Shown here in pieces: positions 33,446 through 41,096 of a stretch of DNA of 64,000 nucleotides. Position 1 is the stretch's first letter; each line of letters opens with the position of its first letter. The stretch is from contig CAZUJF010000005.1 of NCBI GenBank assembly GCA_964619955.1, positions 152,940 through 216,939 on the forward strand, in the 5' to 3' direction. The notes beneath the pieces were generated by a model that was not told where the DNA came from, did no database searches, and worked only from the letters and a program-made list of their open reading frames with translations. The position numbers and the translations under genes are program-made. This stretch comes from JACQFK01 sp964619955 (GTDB lineage: Bacteria; Planctomycetota; MHYJ01; JACPRB01).

Positions 33446-34437
33446 GTGAGCACCGGGGTCAGCAGATGAAGGAGTTTCTGGGAGTCCGTCAGCGCATTCG
33501 CCGCGGGGAGCCCCAGGGTCTTTTCGAGGTACGTGATGCCCGCCTCCGTGTCCGTGGCGGGCCCGCAGACGGCGGTGATCTTGAGTCCGCGCTGGCCGAA
33601 GAACTCCTTGCCGCCCCAGGCGGCCGTGAGGTCGCTCGCGCAGAAGACGATCGCGTCGATGTGGCTCATGAGGGCGCGGTCGTCGAAGAAGGTCTCGACC
33701 TTGTAGTGGCCCAGGATGCCGTCGCCGAGCTCCATGACGACGACGTCGACGTCCTTCATCTCCGCCACGATGGAGCGGGCGATGCCCGCGATGTCGTCCG
33801 CGTCGACGGTGGAGGGCACGCCGCAGTCGAGGAAGCTCAGCGTCTTGACGGCGCCCGCGTCCTTCATGCGGATCGTGTCCTTGAGGCACGCGATACCCGT
33901 GATCTTGGCGCCGCCGACCTTGAGGCCCTGCCAGGAGAGCCCCTTGATGAGCTCCTCGGTGCTCGAGGTCTTCCCCACGTTCATGCACGAGCCGCAGACG
34001 AGGATGATCGGCTTGGCCTGGGCGAGCACGGGGACCTTGGGCAGGGCGGTCTCGCGCAGGTTGCGCTTGGAGATGCCGAGCACCTCCACGAGCACGGGCT
34101 CGCCGAGGTCCTTGTGGCCCGAGACGAAGCGCCCCGTCACGCCGCCGAGGTTGAGGAGGTGGAGCTTGTCGCCCGAGGTGATGCGGTAGGGGGCGTAGCC
34201 CACGAAGCCCCGCAGCGCCTGGCGGCTGCCGAGCGCGGCGGCGATGACGTCCCCCTTCTTCACGACGACACGCTCGCCCGTGACGGTCTCCAGCTCCGCA
34301 TAGAGGGGGTTTTCCGTGAGGGCGCGCACGACGACGAGCTGGCCCGCGTCCGCGGACCCCTGGCGGTGCACTTCCACCGGGTTCTGGAGCTTGAACGGGA
34401 GCGTGACGGACGCGAACGTCTTGACCTGGATCTTCAT
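33442..34437 (-). CDS. P-loop NTPase of unknown function embedded in the arginine operon
   Basis: 331 residues, not assigned with confidence. The N-terminal ~125 residues are beta-rich (VEVHRQGSADAGQLVVVRAL, ERVVVKKGDVIAAALGS). The C-terminal half is a P-loop domain with Walker A CGSCMNVGKTSS, then KITGIACLKDT, MKDAGAVKTLSFLDCGVPST, a Walker-B-like VVVMELGDGI and VFCASDLTAAWGGKEF. This resembles dethiobiotin-synthetase/MobB/DUF1611-type P-loop folds. It is coupled by ATGA overlaps to argH upstream and argC downstream, so it is almost certainly made with the arginine enzymes. A role in the operon's acylation or deacylation chemistry, or in regulation, is inference only. No argA, argJ or argE is seen in the window. 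Confidence 0.8.
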   Translation of the reverse strand: MKIQVKTFASVTLPFKLQNPVEVHRQGSADAGQLVVVRALTENPLYAELETVTGERVVVKKGDVIAAALGSRQALRGFVGYAPYRITSGDKLHLLNLGGVTGRFVSGHKDLGEPVLVEVLGISKRNLRETALPKVPVLAQAKPIILVCGSCMNVGKTSSTEELIKGLSWQGLKVGGAKITGIACLKDTIRMKDAGAVKTLSFLDCGVPSTVDADDIAGIARSIVAEMKDVDVVVMELGDGILGHYKVETFFDDRALMSHIDAIVFCASDLTAAWGGKEFFGQRGLKITAVCGPATDTEAGITYLEKTLGLPAANALTDSQKLLHLLTPVLT

Positions 34438-35816
34438 GCCGGGCCCTTCAAAAGCCGGGCCGCGCGGGCCGCCACGCCCTCGGGCGAGGTGCCGCCGGGG
34501 GACTTCCGCTGGGTCACCGAGGCCTGGGGCGTGAGCAGCGCGTACGCGTCCTCGCCGAAGAGCGGCGAGCAGGCCTTCAGCTCGGCGATCGGGATCGCGG
34601 CGGGCGAGACGTTCCGCTCGGCGCAGGCGCGCATGAGCCGGGCGACGGCGCCGTGGGCGTCCCGGAACGGCATGCCCTTCTTCGCGAGGTACTCCGCGAG
34701 ATCGGTCGCGAGCATCTGGGGGTCGGAGGCCATCGCGAGCATCCGCTCCTCGACGACCTTCATGCCGTCGACGGCCAGCTGGACGGCCCGCAGGGACAGG
34801 CGCGCCGTCTCCGCCGCGGCGAAGACGGGGGGCTTGGTCTCCTGCAGGTCCCGGTTGTAGCCGAGGGGCAGGCCCTTCAGCGTCATCAGCAGCGTGACGA
34901 GCTGGCCCGTCACGGAGCCCGCCTTGCCGCGGACGAGCTCGATCATGTCGGGGTTCTTCTTCTGCGGCATGATGGACGAGCTGGTGCAGAGCTCGTCGGG
35001 CAGCTCGATGAAGCCGAACTCCGGCGTGGACCAGAGGATCATGTCCTCGGCCATCTGCGACAGATGCGTCGTGAGGATCGCGCAGGCGGAGACGAACTCG
35101 ACGGCGAAGTCGCGGTCGCTGACGGCGTCGATGGAGTTCGTGAACGCCCCGCCCGCGAACCCGAGGTCCCGCGCCGTGAAGGCGGGGTCGGTGTCGAGCG
35201 AGGTCCCCGCCAGGGCGCAGGCCCCGAGGGGCGAGACGTCGCAGCGCTTCCGGGCGTCCTCGAAGCGGCCCTGGTCGCGCGCCAGCCGGTCGTGGTAGCA
35301 GAGCAGCACGTGGCCGAAGACCACCGGCTGCGCGTGCTGGAGGTGCGTGATCCCGGGGAAAAGGGTCCGGGCGTGTTCGCCGGCGCGTTTCGCCAGCGCG
35401 AGGCGGAGCGTCCCCAGGGCGGCCGCGATCTCCGTGCAGGCGTCCCGGGTCCAGAGGCGCAGATCGAGCGCGACCTGGTCGTTCCGGCTCCGCGCGGTGT
35501 GCAACTTCGCCCCGACGGCGGCGCCGACGAGCGTGGTGAGCCGCTTCTCCACGTTCATGTGGACGTCCTCGTGCGCGACGTCCAGCGTGAAGGCCCCGGC
35601 CTTCCAGTCCGCGAGGACCTGGTCGAGGCCCTGGACGATCGCGGCGGCCTCGGCGTCCGTGAGAACGCCCTTCGAGGCGAGCATGCGGGCGTGCGCCTGC
35701 GAGCCGCGGACGTCCTGCGCGACGAGGTTCGCGTCGGCCTCGATGGAGGCGACGAACCTGCCGGCGAACTCGTCCGCGGGCTTCGAGAAGCGCTCCCGGA
35801 GCAGTTCCTGGGACAC
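34434..35816 (-). CDS. argH: Argininosuccinate lyase
   Basis: 460 residues. Cleaves argininosuccinate to arginine and fumarate, the last step of the pathway. Family motifs: DVHMNVEKRLT, LHTARSRNDQVALDLRLW, GITHLQHAQPV and the signature loop SSSIMPQKKNPD, whose serines include the catalytic one. The start is GTG at 35816 with AGGGGG about 9 nt upstream. It is 25 nt downstream of argR and overlaps the P-loop gene by 4 nt. Confidence 0.96.
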   Translation of the reverse strand: MSQELLRERFSKPADEFAGRFVASIEADANLVAQDVRGSQAHARMLASKGVLTDAEAAAIVQGLDQVLADWKAGAFTLDVAHEDVHMNVEKRLTTLVGAAVGAKLHTARSRNDQVALDLRLWTRDACTEIAAALGTLRLALAKRAGEHARTLFPGITHLQHAQPVVFGHVLLCYHDRLARDQGRFEDARKRCDVSPLGACALAGTSLDTDPAFTARDLGFAGGAFTNSIDAVSDRDFAVEFVSACAILTTHLSQMAEDMILWSTPEFGFIELPDELCTSSSIMPQKKNPDMIELVRGKAGSVTGQLVTLLMTLKGLPLGYNRDLQETKPPVFAAAETARLSLRAVQLAVDGMKVVEERMLAMASDPQMLATDLAEYLAKKGMPFRDAHGAVARLMRACAERNVSPAAIPIAELKACSPLFGEDAYALLTPQASVTQRKSPGGTSPEGVAARAARLLKGPA

Positions 35817-35841
35817 TAGAGGGCCCCCTTCGGCATCGTCT

Positions 35842-36315
35842 TCATGCGCTGTCCTTCTTGTGGGTCTTCAGGTCGAGGATCTTCTTGGCGAGCCGCCGGG
35901 CGGGCACGCCCTCGCGGACGACCAGGAGCAGGGTGTCGTCGCCGGCCACGGTGCCGACGATCTCCGGCCAGCCGAGGCGGTCGAAGGCGAGGGCGAGCGG
36001 GGAGGCCTCCCCGAGGTCGGTCTTGACCACGAGCAGGTTGCCGGAGCAGTCCACCTTCCGCACCAGGCGCGCCACCATGAGCGTCGCCTTCATGTGCAGG
36101 GGCGGGGCCACCGACTCCACCAGGGAGTAGCGGTAGTTCTGCCCGTCGTCGCTCACCTTGACGAGGCCGAGCTCGCGGAAATCCCGCGAGAGCGTGGCCT
36201 GGTCGGCCACGACGCCGCGGGCCTTGAGCAGGTCCTTGAGCTCCGCCTGCGTCGAGACCGCCTGCTTCGCGATCACGTCCAGAAGGGCCTTTTGGCGCTC
36301 CGCTTTCGTGTTCAT
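35842..36315 (-). CDS. argR: Arginine repressor
   Basis: 157 residues. N-terminal winged-helix domain (VSTQAELKDLLKARGVVADQATLSRDFRELGLVKV, residues ~20-54, shown here only as its conserved TLSRD and ELGLVKV parts) and a C-terminal hexamerisation/arginine-binding domain with the GTVAGDDTLLLVV motif. Represses arginine biosynthesis genes when arginine is bound. First gene of the arg operon, so it probably represses its own operon through the two ARG-box-like sites at 36311-36345. The ATG at 36315 lies within the first of these sites; the transcript is predicted to be nearly leaderless. Confidence 0.94.
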   Translation of the reverse strand: MNTKAERQKALLDVIAKQAVSTQAELKDLLKARGVVADQATLSRDFRELGLVKVSDDGQNYRYSLVESVAPPLHMKATLMVARLVRKVDCSGNLLVVKTDLGEASPLALAFDRLGWPEIVGTVAGDDTLLLVVREGVPARRLAKKILDLKTHKKDSA

Positions 36316-36356
36316 ATTTATGCAGCAAGACTACAAGAATATGCAGGCCTTGTAAA
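36311..36356 (-). promoter_or_regulatory. arg operon promoter with two ARG-box-like operators
   Basis: Two AT-rich sites, TTCATATTTATGCA (36311-36324, a near-palindrome) and TACAAGAATATGCA (36332-36345), share ATGCA ends exactly 21 nt apart. This is the spacing of tandem ARG boxes bound by hexameric ArgR. A minus-strand promoter TTTACA (36356-36351), N17, TAGTCT (36333-36328) is interleaved with them, so ArgR binding would block it. The region is squeezed between the argR start and the stop of the upstream gene. Confidence 0.6.
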
Positions 36357-36359
36357 GGC

Positions 36360-37217
36360 CTATTCCGAAAGAATTCCGCGCAGGGCGGGTTCGAGCTGCG
36401 GGTGGCGGAAGACGAAGCCGCTGCGGAGCGTGCGCTCCGGCCGGCAGCGCTGGCTCGAGGCGAGCACCGTGGCGACCTTTCCGAAAAGGAGCCGCAGCTG
36501 GAAATACGGCATCGGCAGGATCGTGGGCCGTCCCAGGACGCGGCCGAGCGTCTTCGTGAAGTCGAGGTTCGTGACGGGCTCCGGCGAGGCTCCGAGCAGG
36601 GGGCCGGAGAGGTCCTCGCGTCCGGCGGCGTGCAGGAGCAGGGCGCACAAATCCTCGCGGTGGATCCAGCTCATCCACTGCCGGCCGCTGCCGAGCCGCC
36701 CGCCCAGGCCCAGCTTGAAGGGCGTGAGCATCTTCGCCAGGGCGCCCCCGCCCGGGCCGAGCACGAGGGAGATGCGGACCTGCACGTTCCGGCAGGGCGC
36801 CTGGAGGGCCTCCTCCTCCCAGCCGCGGCAGACGTCCGCGAGGAAGCCCGCGCCCGGGGCGGAGTCCTCCGTGAGGACCTCGTCGGCGCGGTCCCCGTAG
36901 TAGCCGATCGCCGAGGCGGAGACGAGGACCTTCGGACCGCCCGCGCGGATTCCTGCGACGAGGTTTCGGGTTCCGAGGACACGGCTGTCCCGGATGCGCG
37001 CCATCTTCGACTTCGTCCAGCGCCCCTCGGCGACGGGGTCGCCCGCGAGATGGATCACGGCGTCGACGCCGTCGAGCGGCGCGGGGCCGGAGAGCGGATC
37101 CCAGAGCCGTTCGCCGGAGCTGCGTCCGAGGTGCAGGACCTCGTGTCCGCGTTCGCGGGCCAGGTCGCAGAGGCGGCGCCCGACGAAGCCGGACGCCCCC
37201 GTGACGGCGAGGATCAT
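36360..37217 (-). CDS. TIGR01777-family NAD(P)-binding epimerase/oxidoreductase
   Basis: 285 residues. An extended SDR fold with VTGASGFVGRRLCDLA at the N-terminus and DAVIHLAGDPVAEGRW. SASAIGYYGDRADEVLTE is the typical YYG variant. RISLVLGPGGGALAKML and MSWIHREDLC are strongly diagnostic of the TIGR01777/YfcH/SULA family. The substrate is unknown. ATG 37217 is preferred over an upstream TTG; a CATTCT box sits just upstream. Its stop lies directly next to the arg operon control region. Confidence 0.9.
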   Translation of the reverse strand: MILAVTGASGFVGRRLCDLARERGHEVLHLGRSSGERLWDPLSGPAPLDGVDAVIHLAGDPVAEGRWTKSKMARIRDSRVLGTRNLVAGIRAGGPKVLVSASAIGYYGDRADEVLTEDSAPGAGFLADVCRGWEEEALQAPCRNVQVRISLVLGPGGGALAKMLTPFKLGLGGRLGSGRQWMSWIHREDLCALLLHAAGREDLSGPLLGASPEPVTNLDFTKTLGRVLGRPTILPMPYFQLRLLFGKVATVLASSQRCRPERTLRSGFVFRHPQLEPALRGILSE

Positions 37218-37266
37218 GCGCAAAGAATGCGGGATGCGGGCGGAAGAAGCAAGGAAGGGGCCGATC

Positions 37267-37785
37267 TTATTTCGGCGCGTACTGCGCGAACGTCAGCGTG
37301 GCGGAGGAGAGGTTCTGGCCGGCGTACGTGACCTGGAGGTTCTTCGCCTTCACCGAGCGGCGCTCGGTCTCGACCAGGCGGAGCAGGTCGACGAGCGCGT
37401 CGCGGGACACGGGCGCCTCCTTCGAGAGCGGCCGCAGCGTGACGGTGTACGAGCTCTCCCTCCACGAACCGGTGGTCTGGTCCTGGTTCTTGGCGATCGT
37501 GAACATGCCCGCCGGGATCTGGGCCTGGCGGGCCTTGCGGTCGATGAACGTGAGCAGGTCCTCCGTCGATTCCTGCATCCCCTTGCGCGTCTTGTTCGAG
37601 CGCAGCATCTCCTCCACCGGCCGCTTCCACTTCGCCATGGAGGCGTAGTCGTCCTTCGCCCGCTGCAGGTCCTCGCGGGACTTGCGCGCCTCCAGATGGC
37701 CCCAGAAGGCCGCGCCCCCCGCGGCGGCGCAGAGCAGACCCGCCACGATCAGGCCCAGGAACCCTCCGCCCGTCTTTGCGGCCAT
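37267..37785 (-). CDS. PilO/GspM-like assembly platform protein
   Basis: 172 residues. An N-terminal transmembrane helix (~8-29, GGGFLGLIVAGLLCAAAGGAAF) is followed by a short coiled coil (EARKSREDLQRAKDDYASM) and an alpha/beta domain ending NLQVTYAGQNLSSATLTFAQYAP. The topology and position 2 nt after a PilM/PilN-type gene suggest the PilO (type IV pilus) or GspM (type II secretion) role in the inner-membrane platform. RBS AGGGA lies upstream. Sequence motifs alone are not diagnostic. Confidence 0.65.
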   Translation of the reverse strand: MAAKTGGGFLGLIVAGLLCAAAGGAAFWGHLEARKSREDLQRAKDDYASMAKWKRPVEEMLRSNKTRKGMQESTEDLLTFIDRKARQAQIPAGMFTIAKNQDQTTGSWRESSYTVTLRPLSKEAPVSRDALVDLLRLVETERRSVKAKNLQVTYAGQNLSSATLTFAQYAPK

Positions 37786-37787
37786 CG

Positions 37788-39314
37788 CTATCCCTGCCTC
37801 CCGCCCTTGATCGAGCGGATCGTGAACTGGTACAGCGCCCCGTCGGGGAGCGGGGAGAGCGTGCCGACGTAGTCCGCGTTCGCGAAAAGTTCCACGGCGC
37901 GCAGCTCCTGCTTGAGCAGCCCGGCGAACTCCAGGTTGCGGATCTTCCCCCGGAGCGTCATCGTCAGCGATTCGTTGCCCTGCAGCGTGTTCTGCTGCAC
38001 GTCGACGGTCTCCAGCTCCAGGTAGAGCTGCCCGTCCCCGATCGTGCGGTCGCCGTATTTCTGCTGGAATTTGAGCAGGGCCCCCGCGAGGTCGCGCCAG
38101 GCCTCCCGGGCGGACGCCTTGACGGGAAGGTCCGCACCCTGGGCGCCCTGCGCCTGCTTGAAGAGGGCCCGCATCTTGTCGTAGGCCCCCGAGGCGTCGG
38201 GCAGGGTCTCCCCGGAGACGGTCTCGTAGAGCGAACGCTGGTACTCGCGCACCGACTGGGCGTCCACTTTCAGGTCCTTGTTCTTGAAGAAGAAGTGCAG
38301 GCCCACGGCGGCGAGCAGGACGATGACGAGCTCGAGCGTGACGAGCCCCGTCGACTTCGCCGCCTCGAATTTCTTCGCGTAGCCGAACTCGTCCTGCCGG
38401 AAGTCCATGCCGAGGGGGTCCACCCCGGCCCCCTTGAGCGCCAGGCCGAGCGCGGCGGCGATGCGGGGCGAGGCCCCCGCGGGGACCGTCCCCGGCTCGG
38501 ACGTCACGGCCCCCAGGAGGTCGAAGCTCCGGACGGGGATCCCCGTCGTGCGGTCCAGTTGCGCCGCCGTGTCCGCCGTGGCGATGTCCCCCGCGAGCAG
38601 GATGTGCGCGGGGCTCGCCGATCCCGCGTTCGCCAGCAGGAAGCGCGAAATCTCCCGGCCCAGCAGCTCGATGAGGCCGTCCGAGGGCGCGCCCTCCTCC
38701 AGCGAAAAGCGCAGCGTGCGGATCGAGCGCGGCCGGCGCTCCTCGATGAACACGATCTTGGTGAAGCGCGGCGTGCCGTAGATCAGCAGGTGCGGGGCGT
38801 CCGTGTCGATGGCCCCGGCGTGCACGTACGCGGAAAAGACGGCGGCGATGTCGAGGTCGAGGGCCACGGGGTCGGCCCCCGCGGCCTGCAGCAGCTTGAG
38901 TCGCCGTCCCGCCGCCTCCTTCGGCAGCGCCGCGGCGACGAGCAGCGTGCCCTTCTCGGTCTCCCCGGTCTTCGTGTGGGCGACGACGAGGTCCTCGACC
39001 GCGTAGTTGTGGATCAGGCTTTCCAGCTCGAAGCGGACGGTCTTGCGGATCTGCTCTTCGCCCTTGAAGGGGAGGGTGATCTCGCGGAGGATCGCCTCGC
39101 CCGAATCGACGGCCGCGACGAGCCGCCCGCGGGGGATCTTGGCGTCGTCCAAGGCGGCTTTCAACGTCGCGGCGGCCCGATCCTCCCAGGCGGCCTCCCC
39201 GGCGGGGATCGGCGCCTCGATGAACTGGAGGATGCGCGTCTCCTTCCCGGAATGGTCCAGGGAGAGGATGCTGGCCCGGGAGAGCGTGACCTCAATGCCG
39301 ACGGCGCGCGTCAT
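37788..39314 (-). CDS. PilM-PilN fusion (GspL-like) pilus/secretion platform protein
   Basis: 508 residues. The N-terminal ~310 residues read as a PilM-type actin-like ATPase fold (AVGIEVTLSRASIL, LVAAVDSGEAILREI, EEQIRKTVRFELESLI, LLVAAALPKE, GIPVRSFDLLG). A transmembrane helix at ~338-355 (VTLELVIVLLAAVGLHFF) follows, then a PilN-like periplasmic ferredoxin-fold region. Normally PilM and PilN are separate; the joined arrangement is that of GspL. No pilin, ATPase or secretin gene is adjacent. It follows dapF by 7 nt, so it may be co-transcribed with it. Confidence 0.75.
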   Translation of the reverse strand: MTRAVGIEVTLSRASILSLDHSGKETRILQFIEAPIPAGEAAWEDRAAATLKAALDDAKIPRGRLVAAVDSGEAILREITLPFKGEEQIRKTVRFELESLIHNYAVEDLVVAHTKTGETEKGTLLVAAALPKEAAGRRLKLLQAAGADPVALDLDIAAVFSAYVHAGAIDTDAPHLLIYGTPRFTKIVFIEERRPRSIRTLRFSLEEGAPSDGLIELLGREISRFLLANAGSASPAHILLAGDIATADTAAQLDRTTGIPVRSFDLLGAVTSEPGTVPAGASPRIAAALGLALKGAGVDPLGMDFRQDEFGYAKKFEAAKSTGLVTLELVIVLLAAVGLHFFFKNKDLKVDAQSVREYQRSLYETVSGETLPDASGAYDKMRALFKQAQGAQGADLPVKASAREAWRDLAGALLKFQQKYGDRTIGDGQLYLELETVDVQQNTLQGNESLTMTLRGKIRNLEFAGLLKQELRAVELFANADYVGTLSPLPDGALYQFTIRSIKGGRQG

Positions 39315-39321
39315 CGGCGTT

Positions 39322-40149
39322 TTAACGACGCCGGGCGGCCTTCGTTGGGTAGCTGCCCTGGAAGACCTCCACCGCGGGCCCGGTCATCAGGATATGGCCG
39401 TTGGCGGCGTGCTCGATCTCCAGCGTGCCGCCGCTGAGGTCCACCCGGACCTTGCGGTTCACGAGGCCGCGGCTGGACAGCGCGAAGCCCACGGCGCAGG
39501 CGCCGCTGCCGCAGGCGTGCGTCTCGCCGCTGCCGCGCTCCCAGGTGCGCTGCCGCACGCGGCTCTTCGAGAGGATCTCGACGAACTCCACGTTGACGCG
39601 GGAGGGGAAGTCCGGGTGCTTCTCGATGAGCGGGCCCTTCGTGGTGACGGGGGCGCGGTCGACGGAGCCGACGACGATGACGCAGTGCGGGTTGCCCATC
39701 GAGGCGACCAGGCCGTGTTTCGTCTGAAGGAGGGTTTGGACGCCGTCCGCGCGGACGTGGAAGTCGCGGGGCACGACGCGGGCGGGGCCCATGTCGACGG
39801 TCACCTGCTCGACCTTGCCGCCTTTGGCGTGAAGTTCGAGCGAGACGACGCCGCTCTTGGTCTCGACCGTGAGGGATTTGCGCCGGGTCAGGCCGTGGTC
39901 GAAGACGTATTTGCCGATGCAGCGGATGCCGTTGCCGCACATCGAGCCCTCGGAGCCGTCCGCGTTGAACATGATCATGCGGAAGTCGGCCTGCTTCGAG
40001 GGCGCGATCAGGATGAGGCCGTCGGAGCCGACGCCGCGGTGGCGGTCGCTGACGGCGATCGCGAGGGCCGCGGGGTCGCTGATCTTTTCGCGGTGGGCGT
40101 CGACGTAGACGTAGTCGTTGCCGCAGCCGTGCATTTTCGTGAAGTTCAT
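39322..40149 (-). CDS. dapF: Diaminopimelate epimerase
   Basis: 275 residues. Interconverts LL- and meso-diaminopimelate for lysine and peptidoglycan synthesis. N-terminal MHGCGNDYVYVD, catalytic Cys pair in GSMCGNGIRC and GSGETHACGSGACA, and MGNPHCVI are all present. It is expressed from a promoter whose -35 is shared with the divergent RNase-HII-like gene. The ATG lies only 8 nt after the TACCAT -10 box. First gene ahead of the pilM/N-pilO pair. Confidence 0.96.
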   Translation of the reverse strand: MNFTKMHGCGNDYVYVDAHREKISDPAALAIAVSDRHRGVGSDGLILIAPSKQADFRMIMFNADGSEGSMCGNGIRCIGKYVFDHGLTRRKSLTVETKSGVVSLELHAKGGKVEQVTVDMGPARVVPRDFHVRADGVQTLLQTKHGLVASMGNPHCVIVVGSVDRAPVTTKGPLIEKHPDFPSRVNVEFVEILSKSRVRQRTWERGSGETHACGSGACAVGFALSSRGLVNRKVRVDLSGGTLEIEHAANGHILMTGPAVEVFQGSYPTKAARRR

Positions 40150-40157
40150 GGCGCGCC

Positions 40158-40205
40158 ATGGTAGCGGTGGCGTTTCTTGACGTCAATCGGGCCTCCCGCT
40201 ACCGT
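40158..40205. promoter_or_regulatory. Divergent promoters sharing a palindromic -35 (TTGACGTCAA)
   Basis: The 10-bp palindrome at 40177-40186 provides TTGACG as -35 on both strands. Plus strand: TTGACG, N17, TACCGT (40200-40205), start codon 10 nt later (40216). Minus strand: TTGACG (40186-40181), N17, TACCAT (40163-40158), start codon 8 nt later (40149). Both spacers are exactly 17. Neither gene has a Shine-Dalgarno sequence. Confidence 0.65.
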
Positions 40206-40215
40206 GGCGCCGCGC

Positions 40216-40998
40216 ATGATCACGGTGGGCATCGACGAAGTCGGCTACGGCCCCAAGCTGGGGCCGCTGATCCTGGTGGCGGCGGCCGCCCGGGGGCCGC
40301 TCCGGGCCCCCTGCCGCATCGGCGATTCCAAGAAGGTCTTCAGCCAGGCCCGCGGAGTGGGGACGCTGGAGCCGGCGGTGCTGGGGTTCGTGGGGGCCCC
40401 GACCTTCGCGTCGCTGCTGGAGCGGCTGGGGTCGCGGCTGCCGGAGGCGCCCTGGTACGCCCCGACGCTGGCGCTGCCGAAGCTGCCGGCACTGCCGGGG
40501 CTCGAGGGCTGCTGGGCGCGCTTCGTGGATCCCGCCGAGTTCAACGCGGGCACGCGGGACCTGAACAAGAGCGATTTTCTCTTCGAGGCCGCCGCGGGGT
40601 TGATCAACCGCGTCCGCGCGGAACGTTCCGGGCCGCTGCGATTCCTGGTGGGCAAGCAGGGCGGCCGCCGCTACTATCGCAAGGGCCTCGAGCGCGCCGT
40701 CTCGCCGGATCTGCGCGTGATCGAGGAGACCCGGAGACGCTCGGCCTACGAGCTCCCCGGGGCGGGCATCGAGTTCCTCATGGATGCGGAGGAGCAGCAC
40801 GAGCTGGTGGCGCTCGCCTCGATGGTGGGGAAGTACCTGCGCGAGCGGGCGATGGAGCTGATGAACGCCTGGTGGGCGGTCCGGGTGCCGGGCTTGAAGC
40901 CGACGGCGGGCTACGGCACGGACGCCGGCCGCTGGTTCCGGGAGATCGAAGGGGCGCGGGCGGGAGTCGCGCGAGACTTCATCTGGCGAAACCGCTGA
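40216..40998 (+). CDS. RNase-HII-like fold protein with divergent active site
   Basis: 260 residues. The N-terminus MITVGIDEVGYGPKLGPL corresponds to the RNase HII motif GIDEAGRGPLAGP, with D7/E8 retained. DSKK (residues ~38-41) and MDAEEQHELVALASMVGKYLRE correspond to the later conserved DSK and D...A.AS..AK motifs. The central segment expected to carry the third catalytic Asp reads LRFLVGKQGGRRYY, without an obvious Asp. Either the site is altered or another acid substitutes. ATG 40216 is preferred over an earlier frame start because it follows the promoter and starts the domain. Best described as an RNase HII-related protein rather than a certain RnhB. Confidence 0.7.
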   Translation: MITVGIDEVGYGPKLGPLILVAAAARGPLRAPCRIGDSKKVFSQARGVGTLEPAVLGFVGAPTFASLLERLGSRLPEAPWYAPTLALPKLPALPGLEGCWARFVDPAEFNAGTRDLNKSDFLFEAAAGLINRVRAERSGPLRFLVGKQGGRRYYRKGLERAVSPDLRVIEETRRRSAYELPGAGIEFLMDAEEQHELVALASMVGKYLRERAMELMNAWWAVRVPGLKPTAGYGTDAGRWFREIEGARAGVARDFIWRNR

Positions 40999-40999
40999 A

Positions 41000-41067
41000 G
41001 AGGGAATGAGGAATGGAGAATGAGGAATCGCGAAGCGAATTCCCTATTCCCCATTCCGGATTCCCTC
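41000..41067. repeat. GGAAT-type imperfect inverted-repeat element
   Basis: Immediately after the RNase-HII-like stop, tandem GGAATGAGGAAT-like units (41000-41030) face an inverted series of ATTCCC/ATTCC units (41036-41067) around GCGAAGC. The ends GAGGGAAT and ATTCCCTC are exact complements. Such 'gaatgaggaat' intergenic repeats recur in many environmental bacterial genomes. The function is unknown; it may be a folded RNA, a terminator substitute or a mobile repeat. Confidence 0.65.
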
Positions 41068-41096
41068 CCAATTCTTGAACCCAAGAGGATGCTTCG

